Source: Rehmannia glutinosa (taxonomy: Eukaryota; Streptophyta; Magnoliopsida; Lamiales; Orobanchaceae). From it: a stretch of 64,000 bases of DNA. A model generated the notes under the pieces. That model made no database searches and was not told where the DNA came from. It was given only the letters and a program-made list of their open reading frames with translations. Below are positions 22,500 through 33,723 of the stretch, piece by piece. How positions within the stretch are numbered: the first letter of the stretch is position 1; the number at the start of each line of letters is the position of its first letter. The position numbers were made by a program, and so were the translations under genes. The DNA is taken from the NCBI GenBank assembly GCA_016081115.2, contig JABTTQ020001795.1:1116001-1180000 (forward strand). Reading direction: 5' to 3'.

Positions 22500-23265
22500 G
22501 AAATTTGTCCCTTAATGTAGGGTTGAACTAATAATTCTCAACACATCAAATTATAAATAGATGAATCAGGTAATAAAAAAATTTGTTTATCTATTGAAAG
22601 AAGCTACATACCACACAATATATTTTATCTCTGGAAGAAATGGATAGTGAGAATGAGAAGTTTGGAGGAAAATTAGGGTAATGGTTGGTCTTCTTGTTTA
22701 ATAAATTGAGAGGAAAATTAGGAGGATGGTTAAATTAGGAAATTCGGTACTTATTTTAATATTTTTTTATGGGACAGAAAATATATATTTTCATTCTTTT
22801 TTCTTTTATCTACTTTGAATCCTAATAAGTAATAACCCATAAATAAGTTGAAAGTTGTGGCTCTTTATTTTTTACCTGCAATAATGTGCTAAAACTTTAT
22901 TTTTCACTAAAATATTGTGAGTGGAGAAAAATATTTAATTCATGCACGAAAAATATATATATCCTGGACATAATGATTTAGGTTTTTTTTTGTGTATATA
23001 TATAAATATATATATTTGATATTTTACTCGATATAAAATCAATAAATGGACATACTACACTTAGTATACTTACTTTAGGAGTACCATCTACAAGATTATG
23101 TTTAATAGATATTTTAAAATCACTTATCTTATTTCTTGGTAGCTAGCTTGTATTCTTTTCCTACCACTAATTTCTTCGTATCCATTTTAACAAGTTGTTG
23201 GATTAATTTGATCTGGTTTGTAAATTGACAACCTCCTCCCTCCCTCATCTTCTCCAGTTGCACCA
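22500..23265. other. Upstream flank of pectate lyase
   Basis: AT-rich; includes a TA-rich microsatellite-like run (about 22992-23016). No ORF or mobile-element end recognised before the Tat LTR at 23266. Confidence 0.5.
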
Positions 23266-23899
23266 TGTTGACGTGCGTTTTGGTAAACAAGCAAAAATAT
23301 GTAAAAGATTCAACACGTGGAAATATAAGCGTGCGTAACGTATGTTTATTTATGGCTAATTCTGCCTTTTTTGCATAATGCCGAGCCGAATTATTGGGGT
23401 CGGTCTTTCTTACAGTCTTGCTTTTTCTCTTTTCTTTCTTTTTTCGGTCCCCCTTCTACAATCTCTCTATGAGACTTTTTATACCCCTTGAGTAAGTGGG
23501 TTTACAATAGCCATCTTTGCACTAACTAGTCATTAATTAGTAAAATAATTAAAGAAGGACACATGTCCCTCTCTAATTGTGCATGTCAGTCAAATCTCGC
23601 CACTTGTCGACTTCTCTTCATAACTTTCTGACATGTGGCAGTTTCTGATACCAATAAAGTGTTAAGCATGGGCAAGTGATTATTTTTATGAGTTTGTCGC
23701 GCATGCGTTTCCCGCCGAAATTTGGGCTCGGGGCTCGGGGCTCGGCAGCCATGTTGCGGTTGGGCTCGGTAGCGGGCGAGCCTAATTCATGATGTGTCAC
23801 CGAGCACCGTTATTGACGTCATCTGTAGATCCCCCAATCAGGTATGCGCTGGACTGATGGCTTGGATTAATTTCTTCCAGCTCGGCTCGGGTGTCATCA
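23266..23899 (-). repeat. 3' LTR of Tat element
   Basis: 634 bp; minus strand starts TGATGACACCCGAGCC and ends CGTCAACA. It carries one extra GGCTCGG unit (about 23724-23745) compared with the 5' LTR. The polypurine tract (minus-strand CTTGGGGGCCTT, 23900-23911) abuts it. Confidence 0.9.
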
Positions 23900-24244
23900 A
23901 AGGCCCCCAAGTTTAATTCCGAGAGAAGAATTTCTGAAGTTGGAGTTAAACTTTAATGCTAATGATAAACATTTAATGGGGAAACGGATTTCTCAAAGGT
24001 TTTGTTCATTCCTTACATCTGTCGCGTAGTGATTAATGCTTGTAACGGCGCATTAATTGGGTTGCCATAATGACAGACACGTGGCATCTTGTGGTTGGAC
24101 CAATCTTGCGTAGGAATCGAAAAGGTACGTCAGTGCTGTCAGCGGACGTGGGGACGCGACGTTCTCTGACATGTTTGACGGCTTTTGAGTTTAAAAAGGC
24201 GCGTCTTTTCGAATGAACATTTCATTTATCGAGGGAACTCCATC

Positions 24245-24253
24245 TATAAATAC
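24245..24253 (+). promoter_or_regulatory. TATA box for the Tat antisense ORF
   Basis: TATAAATAC on the plus strand, about 150 bp upstream of the ATG at 24401, in internal sequence rather than in the LTR. It is followed by a pyrimidine-rich leader (CCCCTTTTTTCC). This placement supports independent transcription opposite to gag-pol. Confidence 0.55.
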
Positions 24254-24400
24254 CCCTTTTTTCCTTCATCATTCATTTTTGCATCTATTACCCTTTGAGC
24301 TAGACTGATTGAAACCGAGCAGAAATTTCGGGTCGGCTTCCAAAGTTCAGAGACTTCGAACTTAGGTATTTTCTCGAAATATTCTCCTTTTTCCTGTAAA

Positions 24401-27115
24401 ATGTCTTCTTTTGAGGATAGTAGGAGTCGTAGTTATAGCGTAGAGGTTGAAATCGAAGATCCCCCCTCTGAACCTTCTGTTTATTTCTCATCAGCACGGC
24501 GATCTCCGCCTTACAGCCCGAGCATTATTCAGATATCTTCTCCAGATTCTTCTCGAGGTGGAACATCTTTGGAGCGGACGCATACTATCTTTGATCCGAC
24601 GCCAGTGACCGTCTTTAGAGAAGGAACGGTGTATCAGCCCGGACTGGCACAAGAGAGTTCCGACGAAGAATCCCCGAGTGTTGATTTTAGGCAGTATCAG
24701 CAGGAAGAAGAAAATATGGACCCATTGGAGCCGGAGCGTGATAACGTGGAGCGGGTAGACGAACCCTCCGGTGATTCGAGGCAGGAGAGGCCACAAGGGC
24801 CCATGGGTCATCGTAATGGCGACGGCCGACAAGGAGGAGGTCCTCATCTTCATGTCGATCCTCGGTGGACACCGAGTGATATAAACGATATCCCGAGCAT
24901 GCTGATGATCCGGGAGGTGGAAGAGTTCGGCGGAGGTACCGTATTCCAAGTGGCGTCAATTTTGGGTACCGGACGGCACAGAGGTTCCTCGCACCCACCG
25001 CGGGTTGCTTGGCCATATTTGCCCGACCTTCAATACGGGTTGCGATTTCCACCGTCGCCTTTCCTTACGCGGTGGTTTTGCAAGTGGGGCATGCATCCAG
25101 GCCAGTGCACCCTATTTCTTGGGGTAGGATCATCGGCCTCCTGGTGATGTTCCACCTAGAAAAATATCCTCGCCCCAAATTCAAAGAGATGAATGAGCTC
25201 TTTATATGGCGAGCGACTCCTTCATCTCGGGGTCAGCCGTCCGGGTGGTATTATGTACAAACCCGACTGGGGTATCCGGACGGCTTGGTGGAAGGTCTCC
25301 CTTTATCTTTTAAGGAGTGGAAAGATAAGTGGCTCTGGGTGAGCGGCGAGTGGCAAGCTCGCGTGGAAGATGGAGAAAGGGAAACTGTTCTTTATCCTCC
25401 ATCAAATTTTGTTTTTGGCTACAGTAAGTCTATATTTTCTTCTTTCTCTGCTTTTTCTTTTTACTGTTTCCTTTTGTAATTGACTTTTGTCTTTTTACCT
25501 TTATAGAGAATCGGGCATCAAAGGGGCCTCTGTCGGCCACCTTTATTCGAAGGCTGGAAAACATCCAGGCCCGGGGCATCAGGGACAAGCGGTTTGAGAG
25601 GTTGGCTACCGACGCCAACTTGGCCGCAGCTGGCTTGAGGCCCGCTCTGCTCGCCGACCCCGAGGCGGCTCGGGACGAGGCGGCTGAGCGGGAGGTGGAG
25701 GTTGAAAGAGAGCCTCAGCAGAATCCTCCTGGAAATGAAGTACGGCCCATCTCTCCGGGGGAGCAGCCAACTAGAACGGAGCGAGCTGCACCGTCTCCTG
25801 CAACGGCCATTCTGTGGGAAGATCGTCTGTGCCCGTTGGGCAAACGCAGACTCCAGAGCCGCCGAGTGCGGCTGCCATTCGAGGTGAACATAGTATTTTT
25901 TACACACTGCCTTTCGAAATGCTTTTTGTTTTCTTTTGACCTTTTAATGGTGGTTGCTTTTTGTAGGGCGTGGCTTGGATTTGCGTGCACGCCTTCGCAG
26001 CGTGAGGAACACGGCCGCACGGCGAACTCAGGCGACTGCCGATCATCCTGTAGATGCGGACGCGGCTCGGAGAGCAGATATCCGGGCCGGTATCCCGCTG
26101 ATGGAGTGCCGGAGGCAGTGGAGCCTCCTCTTCAAAGGAGAAGATGAGGGATTGTGATGGAGGAGCCCGGGCAGACTGAAGGGGTCGGTCAAACGGCGCC
26201 GGAGCATCCTGAACAGGCCCCGGAAAGGGGAGGTCCGCGAACTTTCTCAGATGACCTCGGCCAGGAAGGTCACTTCATCCCTCCAAATCAGGTGAGAGAT
26301 GAATATTGCGAGGGAATGATTGGACTACGCCCTCGATGGTTTGTGGAATTTGTCCGATGCGCCACGCTGACGGAGGAGCAGTCGAGAGTTTTATCGGAGG
26401 TGGGTCGGGCCGCGATGAGTGTCCCAGCTCGTGCCTGGACAAAGGCATCGAGCAGTCTCGCTCGGAGATCAAGCCAAGAACAAATTGATGACGCCATGGG
26501 GATGTCGGGGCGGATGATTGGGCTTCTATGGCATGCATCGGGGAACTCGTGAGTGGAGAAAAATACGCCGATCGGGAAATGCGGCACGGGGACTGCGGGA
26601 GGCCTATGCTACCCTTCAAGGGGTACAAGAATCGTTAAAAACCCCAGCGGATGAGGCTACGGCTCGGGCCAACTCGAGAGAGAAACCTGCGGGCCGAGGC
26701 GAGCGAGCGAGATCGGGCCGCAGGTCAAGAGGAGCTTAGGGCTAAGGTTGTCGAGCCGGCGTCCGCGTCTTGCCCTTTGCCGGCCGAGGAAATGGAGAGG
26801 CGTCTAGCCGATGTGCGCAGAGAGGCCGAAGAAACTGCCCATCGACAAATTGAGGAAGCTCACACACAGGCCGTTGAAGCTTACAAGGACTCTGAAGAGT
26901 ATGCATTTATGTTAACTTGCGGCCACGCGACCAGCCTCAAAGAAATTCTTGATTCGTTTAAAGCCGGGCGGACTGTTGCTCAGCTTGAAGAAGATTTAGC
27001 CCTCCTGGAGGCTGATCTCGATGCTCTTCAGCCGAACTTTGCCGAGGCTCCTAATGTTTGGGGCTTTCCTCCTCCGGACGTGGAAGAAGTCGCCTCCAGC
27101 GGTGCCGTTTGTTGA
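24401..27115 (+). pseudogene. Tat antisense ORF (aORF), spliced, with coiled-coil C-terminus
   Basis: The reading frame runs opposite to gag-pol. The acidic, serine-rich N-terminal part (ATG at 24401) leads to a conserved globular segment at about 25025-25420 (LQYGLRFPPSPFL, HPISWGRIIGLLVMF, then WYYVQTRLGY and EWKDKWLWVSGEW). A 1-bp loss near 25103 shifts the frame inside it. Introns are readable: GTAAGT (25424) to TTATAG (25506), with the downstream frame matching; and GTGAAC (25884) to TTGTAG (25966), where the frame no longer matches. The C-terminal part (26154-27115, in two or three frames) ends in a long Glu/Arg-rich coiled coil (MERRLADVRREAEETAHRQ). The same domain occurs in a second element at 41784-42513. 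The function of aORF proteins is unknown; nuclear or regulatory roles would be guesses. Frame breaks make this copy a probable pseudogene. Confidence 0.7.
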
Positions 27116-27419
27116 AATTCCGCCCCCTGCTCAGTCTTGATGTTGTTCGCCCCTTTTTATTTACAAGCTTTCATATGTACTTGTAGGTAGGTGACTTGGG
27201 ATGTAATGGGCTCCGGCCTTCCCTGTGTAAATACTTTTGTAGTAGAAATGAACTCTTCTTTTTATCACCTGTGTATTTGTTTTAAGCTTCTTGCATATGC
27301 TTAGCTCTTCTCCTTTTTTTGTAAGATTGTTGCCTTTCTTCTTTTTCCTTTTATATTCCCAAGTATGGGGCTCGGTTCCCAGTGCTTCTGAATAAGGGAC
27401 TTTACTCGCCTTAATTGAT
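27116..27419 (+). other. 3' flank of the aORF
   Basis: T-rich DNA after the aORF stop, with several polyadenylation-like stretches (TGTAAATAC, TAGTAGAAATG). Likely the aORF 3' UTR. No other feature. Confidence 0.4.
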
Positions 27420-27680
27420 TTTCGTACTCGGTATATGAACCTGATCTTTATTTTGTATTGGGTACTTGGTGTATAAACCAAGTCTTCATTTCGTGCTCAG
27501 TGTGTACATCGAGTCTTTGTTTTTGTGATTGGTGCGTGACCAAGTCTTTGTTTTGTGCTCGGTGTGTACATCGATTCTTTATTTTGTGCTTGGTGCGTAA
27601 CCAAGTTTTTGTTTTGTGCTCGGTGTGTACATCGAGTCTTTATTTTATGCTTGGTGTGTGACCATGTCTTTGTTTTGAAG
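27420..27680. repeat. Tandem repeats in the Tat 3' untranslated region
   Basis: About 3.5 copies of a roughly 70-bp unit, each made of two related half-units of about 35 bp (TGTGCTCGGTGTGTACATCG and TGCTTGGTGCGTAACCAAG, each followed by TCTTTGTTT or TCTTTATTT). Tat elements commonly carry such arrays between integrase and LTR, and these can seed satellites. ORFs across it are repeat artefacts. Confidence 0.8.
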
Positions 27681-27879
27681 GATAGATCCGCCTTGTGGGC
27701 GAGTTGCCATTTTTTCAGCGCGCAAAGGACGTACCCGAAGCGACTTGGCATTTAGCTTCAGCTGAGGCGATTTTTATTGTCCTCGGCACGTCGCCGAGGT
27801 GAGTAAAAATTTCGTCCCTCTTTAGAGGGCTCACAGAATATCAAATGAAAGGATAATTCCCTGGAATCCTATCTGGATC

Positions 27880-29012
27880 GTTAACCGAGATCTTTATTGA
27901 TAGTATCTTTTCAGTTATGCTACATTCCATGGATGCATAAATTTTTCTCCACTCAAATATTCTAGCTGGTACGCTCGCCTTGGACAAGACGTGGGCTGAC
28001 CGAAATGGGCCCTCCTGGTTGGCTTCAATGGGTGGGTTCAACACCGTTATCTTTTTAGCACAAGATCGCCGACTGAAATCTCCTTTCCTTTACTTTCGAA
28101 TTGTAGTACCTCTCACTCCTTTGTTTATACACGGCGTTTTTCATCTCAAGATGCGTCTTTTTCTTCAAGCAGATCTAGCTCGGCTCGGAGCACAGCCTCA
28201 TTGCTGTCTTCGGAAAAATTTACAATTCTGAAGGTAGGGGCTCCAATCTCAACGGGAATCACCGCCTCGGTTCCATAAGCCAAAGAAAAAGGTGTTTCTC
28301 CAGTGGCCGTTTGATGCGTCGTTCTGTATGACCACAGTACACCGGGTAATTCCTCCGGCCAATTACCTTTAGATTCCTCCAATCTCGCCTTCAAGGTATA
28401 CTTGAGTATTTTATTAACGGCCTCAACTTGTCCGTTCGACTGGGGATGGTATGGAGTTGAGAAATGATTTTTGATGTGGAAACCTTCACAAAAATTTCGA
28501 AACCTCCGGTTATCGAATTGTTTCCCATTGTCTGTAACAATCGAATGTGGTATCCCGAATCTACAGATAATGGACTTCCATACAAAGCTCACAATCTTTT
28601 CTTCATCTATTTTCGCCAGAGGCTCCGCCTCGGCCCATTTTGTGAAATAATCCACCGCCACAATGGCATACTTGACGCCCCCTTTGCTAGTGGGGAGTGG
28701 TCCGATAAGGTCCATTCCCCATTTGGCAAACGGCCATGGGCTAAATACGGAAGGAAAGTTGCTCAGGATGATATCTAACCTGTGGTGCGAATCTTTGGCA
28801 CCTCTCGCATCTTTTGACGAGATCGGTTGCATCCTTTTTTAGGGATGGCCAGTAGTATCTTTGCCGTATTAATTTATAAGCTAATGTCTGGCCCCCGGCG
28901 TGGTTTCCGCATATTCCCTCGTGAACCTCTCGAAGTGCATAATCCGCATCTGTCTCGGAAAGGCACCGTAGGAGTGGTACGGAGTATCCTCGTTTGTATA
29001 GGATGCCATCTA
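27880..29012 (-). pseudogene. Tat integrase
   Basis: Joins element cDNA into the genome. From about 28990 downward on the minus strand, the H2C2 zinc-binding part (REVHEGICGNHAGGQ, then RYYWPSL) is broken by a stop and frame change near 28835. The catalytic core is open in 28832-28146 with the Asp of GMDLIGPLP, the Asp of VTDNGKQF and the Glu of NGQVEAVNK, the DDE triad, plus PVEIGAPTFR. Beyond a stop at 28146 the C-terminal part continues to about 27890 with GDLVLKR and YQLEYLSGEKF. The core looks undamaged, but the protein as a whole cannot be made from one frame. Confidence 0.8.
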
Positions 29013-29468
29013 CTAGTGTAAACCGAGCCGCTTGAGTTCGTAGTGTTCTGGCTTCAACTTTGTTTTCAGGTTGAACCCTTTTTCTAAATCTTGAATGATT
29101 GGGGTCATCCAGGTCTGCTCGGCGGTTTCAGTTGTATATATCCTCTTTCCGCCAAGTGACGGGGCAGACAGTTGTGTGACAGTGACATCCGCGATGGCAT
29201 CCGTCCCTGGGCTTGAACCGAGCCGAGCTAAGGCGTCTGCTTGCATGTTCTCGGCTCGGGGTACATGTAAGACTTTCGTCTTAAAGTGTGATAATCTCTT
29301 CTTGACCAAGTCCAAATATTGTGCGATTTTTTGCTCTTTTGCTTCGTACTCACCGTTGATTTGATGAACGACTAGCTGAGAATCACTGTGTACCAATAGT
29401 TGTTTTAGGCCCATAGAAGCCGCCATATCTAAGCCTGCGGAAGTGCCTCATATTCGGCCGTTGTTTTG
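29013..29468 (-). pseudogene. Tat second (archaeal-type) RNase H, C-terminal part
   Basis: Continues the RNase H that starts at the end of the 824-codon ORF (WKLFVDGSS, residues 788-796). Here TTAEYEAL, then HSDSQLVVHQINGEYEAKE and RAENMQADALARLG supply the further conserved acidic positions. The join between the two ORFs at about 29469 is a frameshift, and another stop lies just before the Met of the 137-codon ORF (29426-29013). An additional aRNH is an established feature of Tat elements. Confidence 0.75.
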
Positions 29469-31943
29469 CTATGGGAATCGAAATCGTACGGCCGAGCAGT
29501 AGCATTTTTCATTTGGATCGATTATCACGATTCCGCCCCCTGCTCGGCCTGCGGTGGAAGAGCCATCAACGAATAATTTCCATTCTTGGTCTTCCATAAC
29601 TTCCAATTGTATGGAAGGTGTGAATTCGGCCACAAAGTCGGCTAAAGCCTGTCCTTTTATTGCTGTACGTGGTTCGTATATAATATCAAACTGACTGAGT
29701 TCGACGGCCCATTTGATCATCCGACCAGAAGTATCAGGTCGGTGTAGTACTTGCTTCAGTGGGTAGTTCGTCAATACTATAATTTTGTGTTCTAGAAAAT
29801 ATGGATGGAGTTTCTGCGCCGCAGTGATTAATGAATAAGCCAACTTTTCCATTGGCGGATATCGGAGCTCGGCATCATGTAACGCTTGACTGGTGTAATA
29901 GACCGGATGTTGAATAGAACCATCCAGCCTGATTAACACCGAGCTGACGGCGTATTCGGATACCGCCAAGTACAAATACAAGTCCTCCTCTTGGGTTGGT
30001 TTTTGCAATATAGGAATTGAAGAAAGGTGTTGTTTGAGGGATTCAAAGGCAGTATTTGCTTGCTCGGTCCACTTAAAATTTTTGCTCTTTTTTATAATTT
30101 CAAAGAAAGGTTTGCACTTGTCTGTGGATCGTGAAACAAATCGGTTAAGGGCGGCCAATCGGCCTATTAGGCTTTGTACCCTTTTTACAGAGCTCGGGGG
30201 TTCTAGATCGATGATGGCTTTTATTTTGTCTGGGTTAGCTTCGATTCCCCTTTGGCTGACCATATACCCCAAAAATTTTCCCGAGCGGACCCCAAACGTA
30301 CACTTTCTCGGGTTTAACATCATCTTATACTCTCTCAAAACAGCAAACATTTTATTAAGATCGTTTAGATGATTGGACATGTACAGCGATTTTACCAACA
30401 TGTCATCTACATAGACTTCCATAGTATGACCTATCATTTTCTCAAACATCTTATTTACTAACCTTTGGTAGGTCGCACCAGCATTCTTCAACCCGAAGGG
30501 CATCATCTTGTAACAGTAAATTCCATGAGCAGAGAAGAATGATGTATTTTCTTCATCTTCTGGGTGCATTCGTATTTGGTTGTAACCCGAGTATGCATCC
30601 ATAAAGCTCATCAACTCATGTCCTGCCGTGGCATCCACCATATAGTCAATATTTGGTAATGGATAACTGTCCTTAGGGCATGCCTTATTCAGGTCGGTAA
30701 AATCCACGCACAGGCACCACTGGCCATTGCTTTTCTTTACCAAAACAGGATTGGCAACCCATCGGGGATAGAGAGCTTCCCGGATGAATTGATTATCTAT
30801 CAACTTGTTAACCTCGGCCTCGAGTGTTGTTTGTCTGTCAGGGCCGAGTTTGCGCCTTTTCTGGATAACTGGGCGGAACGTTAGATCAATATTAAGGCGG
30901 TAGCATGCATGCTTAGGGTCAATTCCGGGCATGTCTGCATGAGTCCATGCGAAGACGTCGAGATTATTTCCCAAAAACTCAATCAACTCGGTTTGGTATG
31001 GTTCTGGGAGATCATGACCAATACGTAATTGGCGCCCCTCGCTTGGCCTTCCGATATTGATTGTATCAACCTGTTCTACTGGTTCCGCCCATTTTCTTTT
31101 CTTGCTCTGTCCCTCTTTGATCTGCAGGGGCAACTCATCTTCAGTAGCCAGCTCGTTCTCGGCTGCCGGCTCGCCTTCTTCCATCATTGGTTCCTTCCCA
31201 GGTCGACGACCTGGATTGTACTCCTGAACGATCACCACTTTCCGCTCGGGCTCCTCTTTTGGTTGGGGATCGCCTTGCGTGGTCCCACTGGTTTCTCCTC
31301 GTTCCATCACGTTAATCTCCACCGGTCGGAGTTTGAGAGAGCATTCTCGTGACTCCCTTTGACTCCCCTTATGTAGAGCCTCGCCCTCAGATGTTGGGAA
31401 TTTTATACAAAAATGATATATTGAAACGGCTGCTTTTAGATGATAAAGCAATGGCCTCCCAATGATAGTATTGTACTCCGAATCGGCGTTGATTATTTTA
31501 AATGTTGTCATGACGGTCCGTTTATGTAACCCCTGTCCCATTTGGATGGGCAAGTCAACTTCTCCGAGCGGAACTATTCTTCCTCCTCCAAACCCCAGAA
31601 TGCTATCGTTGCATGGACGGATATAGCTATCATCCACGTTCAACCTTCGAAAGACTCGGACGTAAATGACCGATGAGTAGCTGCCAAAGTCGATCAAAAT
31701 TCTATGAACCGGGATACCCAAAATCGGTGCAGTAATGACTAGGGGGTCCGAATGTGGGTGGACCACCTGGTCGGCATCCACATCAGAGAACACAAAATGG
31801 CCGGTGGGTTGGCCTTCTTTGATTTCGGCCACCCGAACTTGTCTTTCGGCGTGGGCGGCCTGTCTGACATCAGCCTTTCTTTTCCTGTTGGATCGGCTAT
31901 CTTCGGCTGTGTTAGTGTTGATTCGGTTCACACTCGACATCAT
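29469..31943 (-). CDS. Tat pol: protease, reverse transcriptase, RNase H
   Basis: Intact 824-codon frame. Protease: residues 50-185, active-site region ILIDFGSYSSV (DFG at 85-87, instead of D-S/T/G-G) and NTIIGRPLL (158-166). RT: about 345-610, with VDFTDLNKACPKDSYPLP (413-430), FMDAYSGYNQI (447-457), MMPFGLKNAGATYQ (480-493) and the catalytic YVDD at 511-514. First RNase H: about 655-775; its usual first acidic motif (TDAS) reads YLAVSEY, so the catalytic Asp appears lost. The start of the second RNase H lies at 787-824. It copies element RNA into cDNA and acts in the cytoplasmic particle. Only the C-terminal frame break prevents a full polyprotein; the start codon shown is the first Met in the open frame, not necessarily the true one. 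Confidence 0.85.
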   Translation of the reverse strand: MMSSVNRINTNTAEDSRSNRKRKADVRQAAHAERQVRVAEIKEGQPTGHFVFSDVDADQVVHPHSDPLVITAPILGIPVHRILIDFGSYSSVIYVRVFRRLNVDDSYIRPCNDSILGFGGGRIVPLGEVDLPIQMGQGLHKRTVMTTFKIINADSEYNTIIGRPLLYHLKAAVSIYHFCIKFPTSEGEALHKGSQRESRECSLKLRPVEINVMERGETSGTTQGDPQPKEEPERKVVIVQEYNPGRRPGKEPMMEEGEPAAENELATEDELPLQIKEGQSKKRKWAEPVEQVDTINIGRPSEGRQLRIGHDLPEPYQTELIEFLGNNLDVFAWTHADMPGIDPKHACYRLNIDLTFRPVIQKRRKLGPDRQTTLEAEVNKLIDNQFIREALYPRWVANPVLVKKSNGQWCLCVDFTDLNKACPKDSYPLPNIDYMVDATAGHELMSFMDAYSGYNQIRMHPEDEENTSFFSAHGIYCYKMMPFGLKNAGATYQRLVNKMFEKMIGHTMEVYVDDMLVKSLYMSNHLNDLNKMFAVLREYKMMLNPRKCTFGVRSGKFLGYMVSQRGIEANPDKIKAIIDLEPPSSVKRVQSLIGRLAALNRFVSRSTDKCKPFFEIIKKSKNFKWTEQANTAFESLKQHLSSIPILQKPTQEEDLYLYLAVSEYAVSSVLIRLDGSIQHPVYYTSQALHDAELRYPPMEKLAYSLITAAQKLHPYFLEHKIIVLTNYPLKQVLHRPDTSGRMIKWAVELSQFDIIYEPRTAIKGQALADFVAEFTPSIQLEVMEDQEWKLFVDGSSTAGRAGGGIVIIDPNEKCYCSAVRFRFP

Positions 31944-32046
31944 GAGGATCTCCCTACCTTGATTTTCAGATGGTGGCGGCGGCAGGAGAGCTGAATTTGT
32001 TATGCGCTCCGGGTTGACACCCGAGAGCGATCTTGGTGGGGCGTAG

Positions 32047-33540
32047 TTAGTTCATGAACGTACCTTTTGAGAGACCGCCCTGTCGAACAACACGCATAAT
32101 TTCCCTAATTAGATCTCGGCACTCATCAGTATCGTGACCTATCGATTTATGATAGGCACAGTATCGACGTGAATCTAATTTTGCCGGCTCAATCTTCAAA
32201 GGCCTAGCCGGAGGCAACAAATTCAGACCCTGTACTTCATTCCATATGGCTGATGGAGTGTGGGTCAAAGTACTCCTCAGTGCGGCGACTTCGGCCCTTG
32301 CCTCTTAACGAGCCCTAAATCCGGTGGTCGGGTTTTCCGAGAATGGTCTAAATCCCGACCCCGGTCCAACTGCTGATTCCTTCCTTCCGTCCTTTCTCAC
32401 GCCCCCTGGTCGGTACTGGGCGGCGATTCGGCCATGGCTTCCTCCGCGCAAATATGGCGTTCCGCGCGGATCAGAATTTCTTGGTACGAGGTCGTCCCCG
32501 ATTCATGGATAGAGTAGTTAAACCAAGTTTCGGGGGCAAGGCCAGCCATGGCTGCAATTAAAATGGCATCATCCGACACCGGTTCCATCTCTCGAACTTG
32601 CTTATTGAATCGAGAGATATAGCTTTTAAGGGGCTCGTCTTTCCCTTGTTTGATGTTTACGAGGGAATCCTTAGGCGCAGCTCGGACTTTGGACGTTAAG
32701 AAATGCATCATAAAGGCGGAGGCCAGATCTCCCCATGCCTGAATGGATCCCTGTGGTAGGGTCCTAAACCAACGGTGGGCTCGGTCGCCCAGAGTCAGCG
32801 GGAAAGCCCTGCAGAGAATGGCATCGCTAGGACTGTATAGTTCCATCCATGCTAAGTACTTATGGACGTGAGTGGTTGGGTCGGTCTCCCCATTGTATAG
32901 ACCAACTTGGGGAATTTTCAACTTCGGTGGTAGCGGGGTCGCCAGGATACCAGGGGAGAATGGCGACATAACAGCAGGTTGGTTCGTCGCTTGGGGTGGT
33001 CTCTGATACGGTTCGCCTTCCGGACCACCTTCCAACTCATTCAAACAACGGCGAAGGCGTTGAACCTCTATATCCCTTTCCTGCCACAGATTAGGGCCTT
33101 GGGTCTGGTTGACCCTAAGCAGTTCCTGTTCATCCGGAAATCGGAGTCGGGAATTTATTGATCGGGTCGGGCATAAAGGATCAATTCTAAGTCGTTCGGC
33201 GAACACTGAGTGGGCACGGCAATGTCGTGTTGGCTCCAATAGTGATTCCGCTACACGACTTTGCCCTTCCTCATCTTCTCGCGGCTGCCTTCTATTACGG
33301 CGGACGCTACTGCTCATTACTCGATTGGGCCGTTGTGAAAGGCGGGGACTTGGGCTTAATATTAACATTTAGTTGTGGGTTGAGTAGGTTAGTATTTGCA
33401 AGGAGTGGAGGAGGTGCTTGAGAATTTGTGGTAGCAAGAGTTTGTGATATGAGTTGGTTCATTTGCTGTACAAAAGTTGGGTTGGCAATTAGCTGAGCGA
33501 AAGGAAATAAAGTAGTGCTCCATGCTTCTGTCTGGAGCAT
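32047..33540 (-). pseudogene. Tat gag
   Basis: Structural protein of the particle. The N-terminal part is in one frame (33540-33307, with WSTTLFPFAQLIANPTFVQQ), then a frameshift near 33340 leads into a 323-codon frame (33368-32397). The capsid domain is clear: PKLKIPQVGLYNGETDPTTH, then WFRTLPQGSIQAWGDLASAF and LVNIKQGKDEPLKSYISRFN, the standard retrotransposon gag core. The C-terminal piece (32268-32047) carries the Tat-type zinc motif YCAYHKSIGHDTDECRDL. Between 32396 and 32269 the frame is broken. Not functional as one protein. Confidence 0.85.
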
Positions 33541-33702
33541 ATTTTGACCATTAGTAGTCTGGCCAGTTTGGTTGTTCGTCAGTCAAACGAGCATTTCTCG
33601 ACTGTTGACTCGTTTTGTCTCTTATGAAAAAGATAAACGTTAAACTTTACCTGGTTTTCACTTAACTTGCTTTTGCTTGGAACTTTGACGGGACCAATAC
33701 GG

Positions 33703-33720
33703 GCCCTCCTTCTAACGCCA
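33703..33720 (-). other. Primer binding site candidate of Tat element
   Basis: Minus-strand TGGCGTTAGAAGGAGGGC starts three bases after the 5' LTR end. It has the TGG start of a primer site; I cannot name the tRNA with confidence. Confidence 0.55.
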
Positions 33721-33723
33721 ATT

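Noticed and set aside
24491..25052. Minus-strand ORFs of 121-152 codons under the aORF
   Set aside because: Shadow frames of the plus-strand aORF; no gypsy domain fits them although they lie in the gag-pol sense.
27420..27680. CRISPR-like array
   Set aside because: Units are contiguous variants without unique spacers, and the DNA is plant nuclear.
27458..27755. Cys/Phe-rich repeated ORF resembling a small secreted peptide
   Set aside because: It is the translation of the Tat tandem repeat; the opposite strand gives an equally long repeated ORF.
31029..31352. Plus-strand ORF of 107 codons with hydrophobic stretches
   Set aside because: Lies opposite the intact Tat pol frame and is explained by its codon composition.
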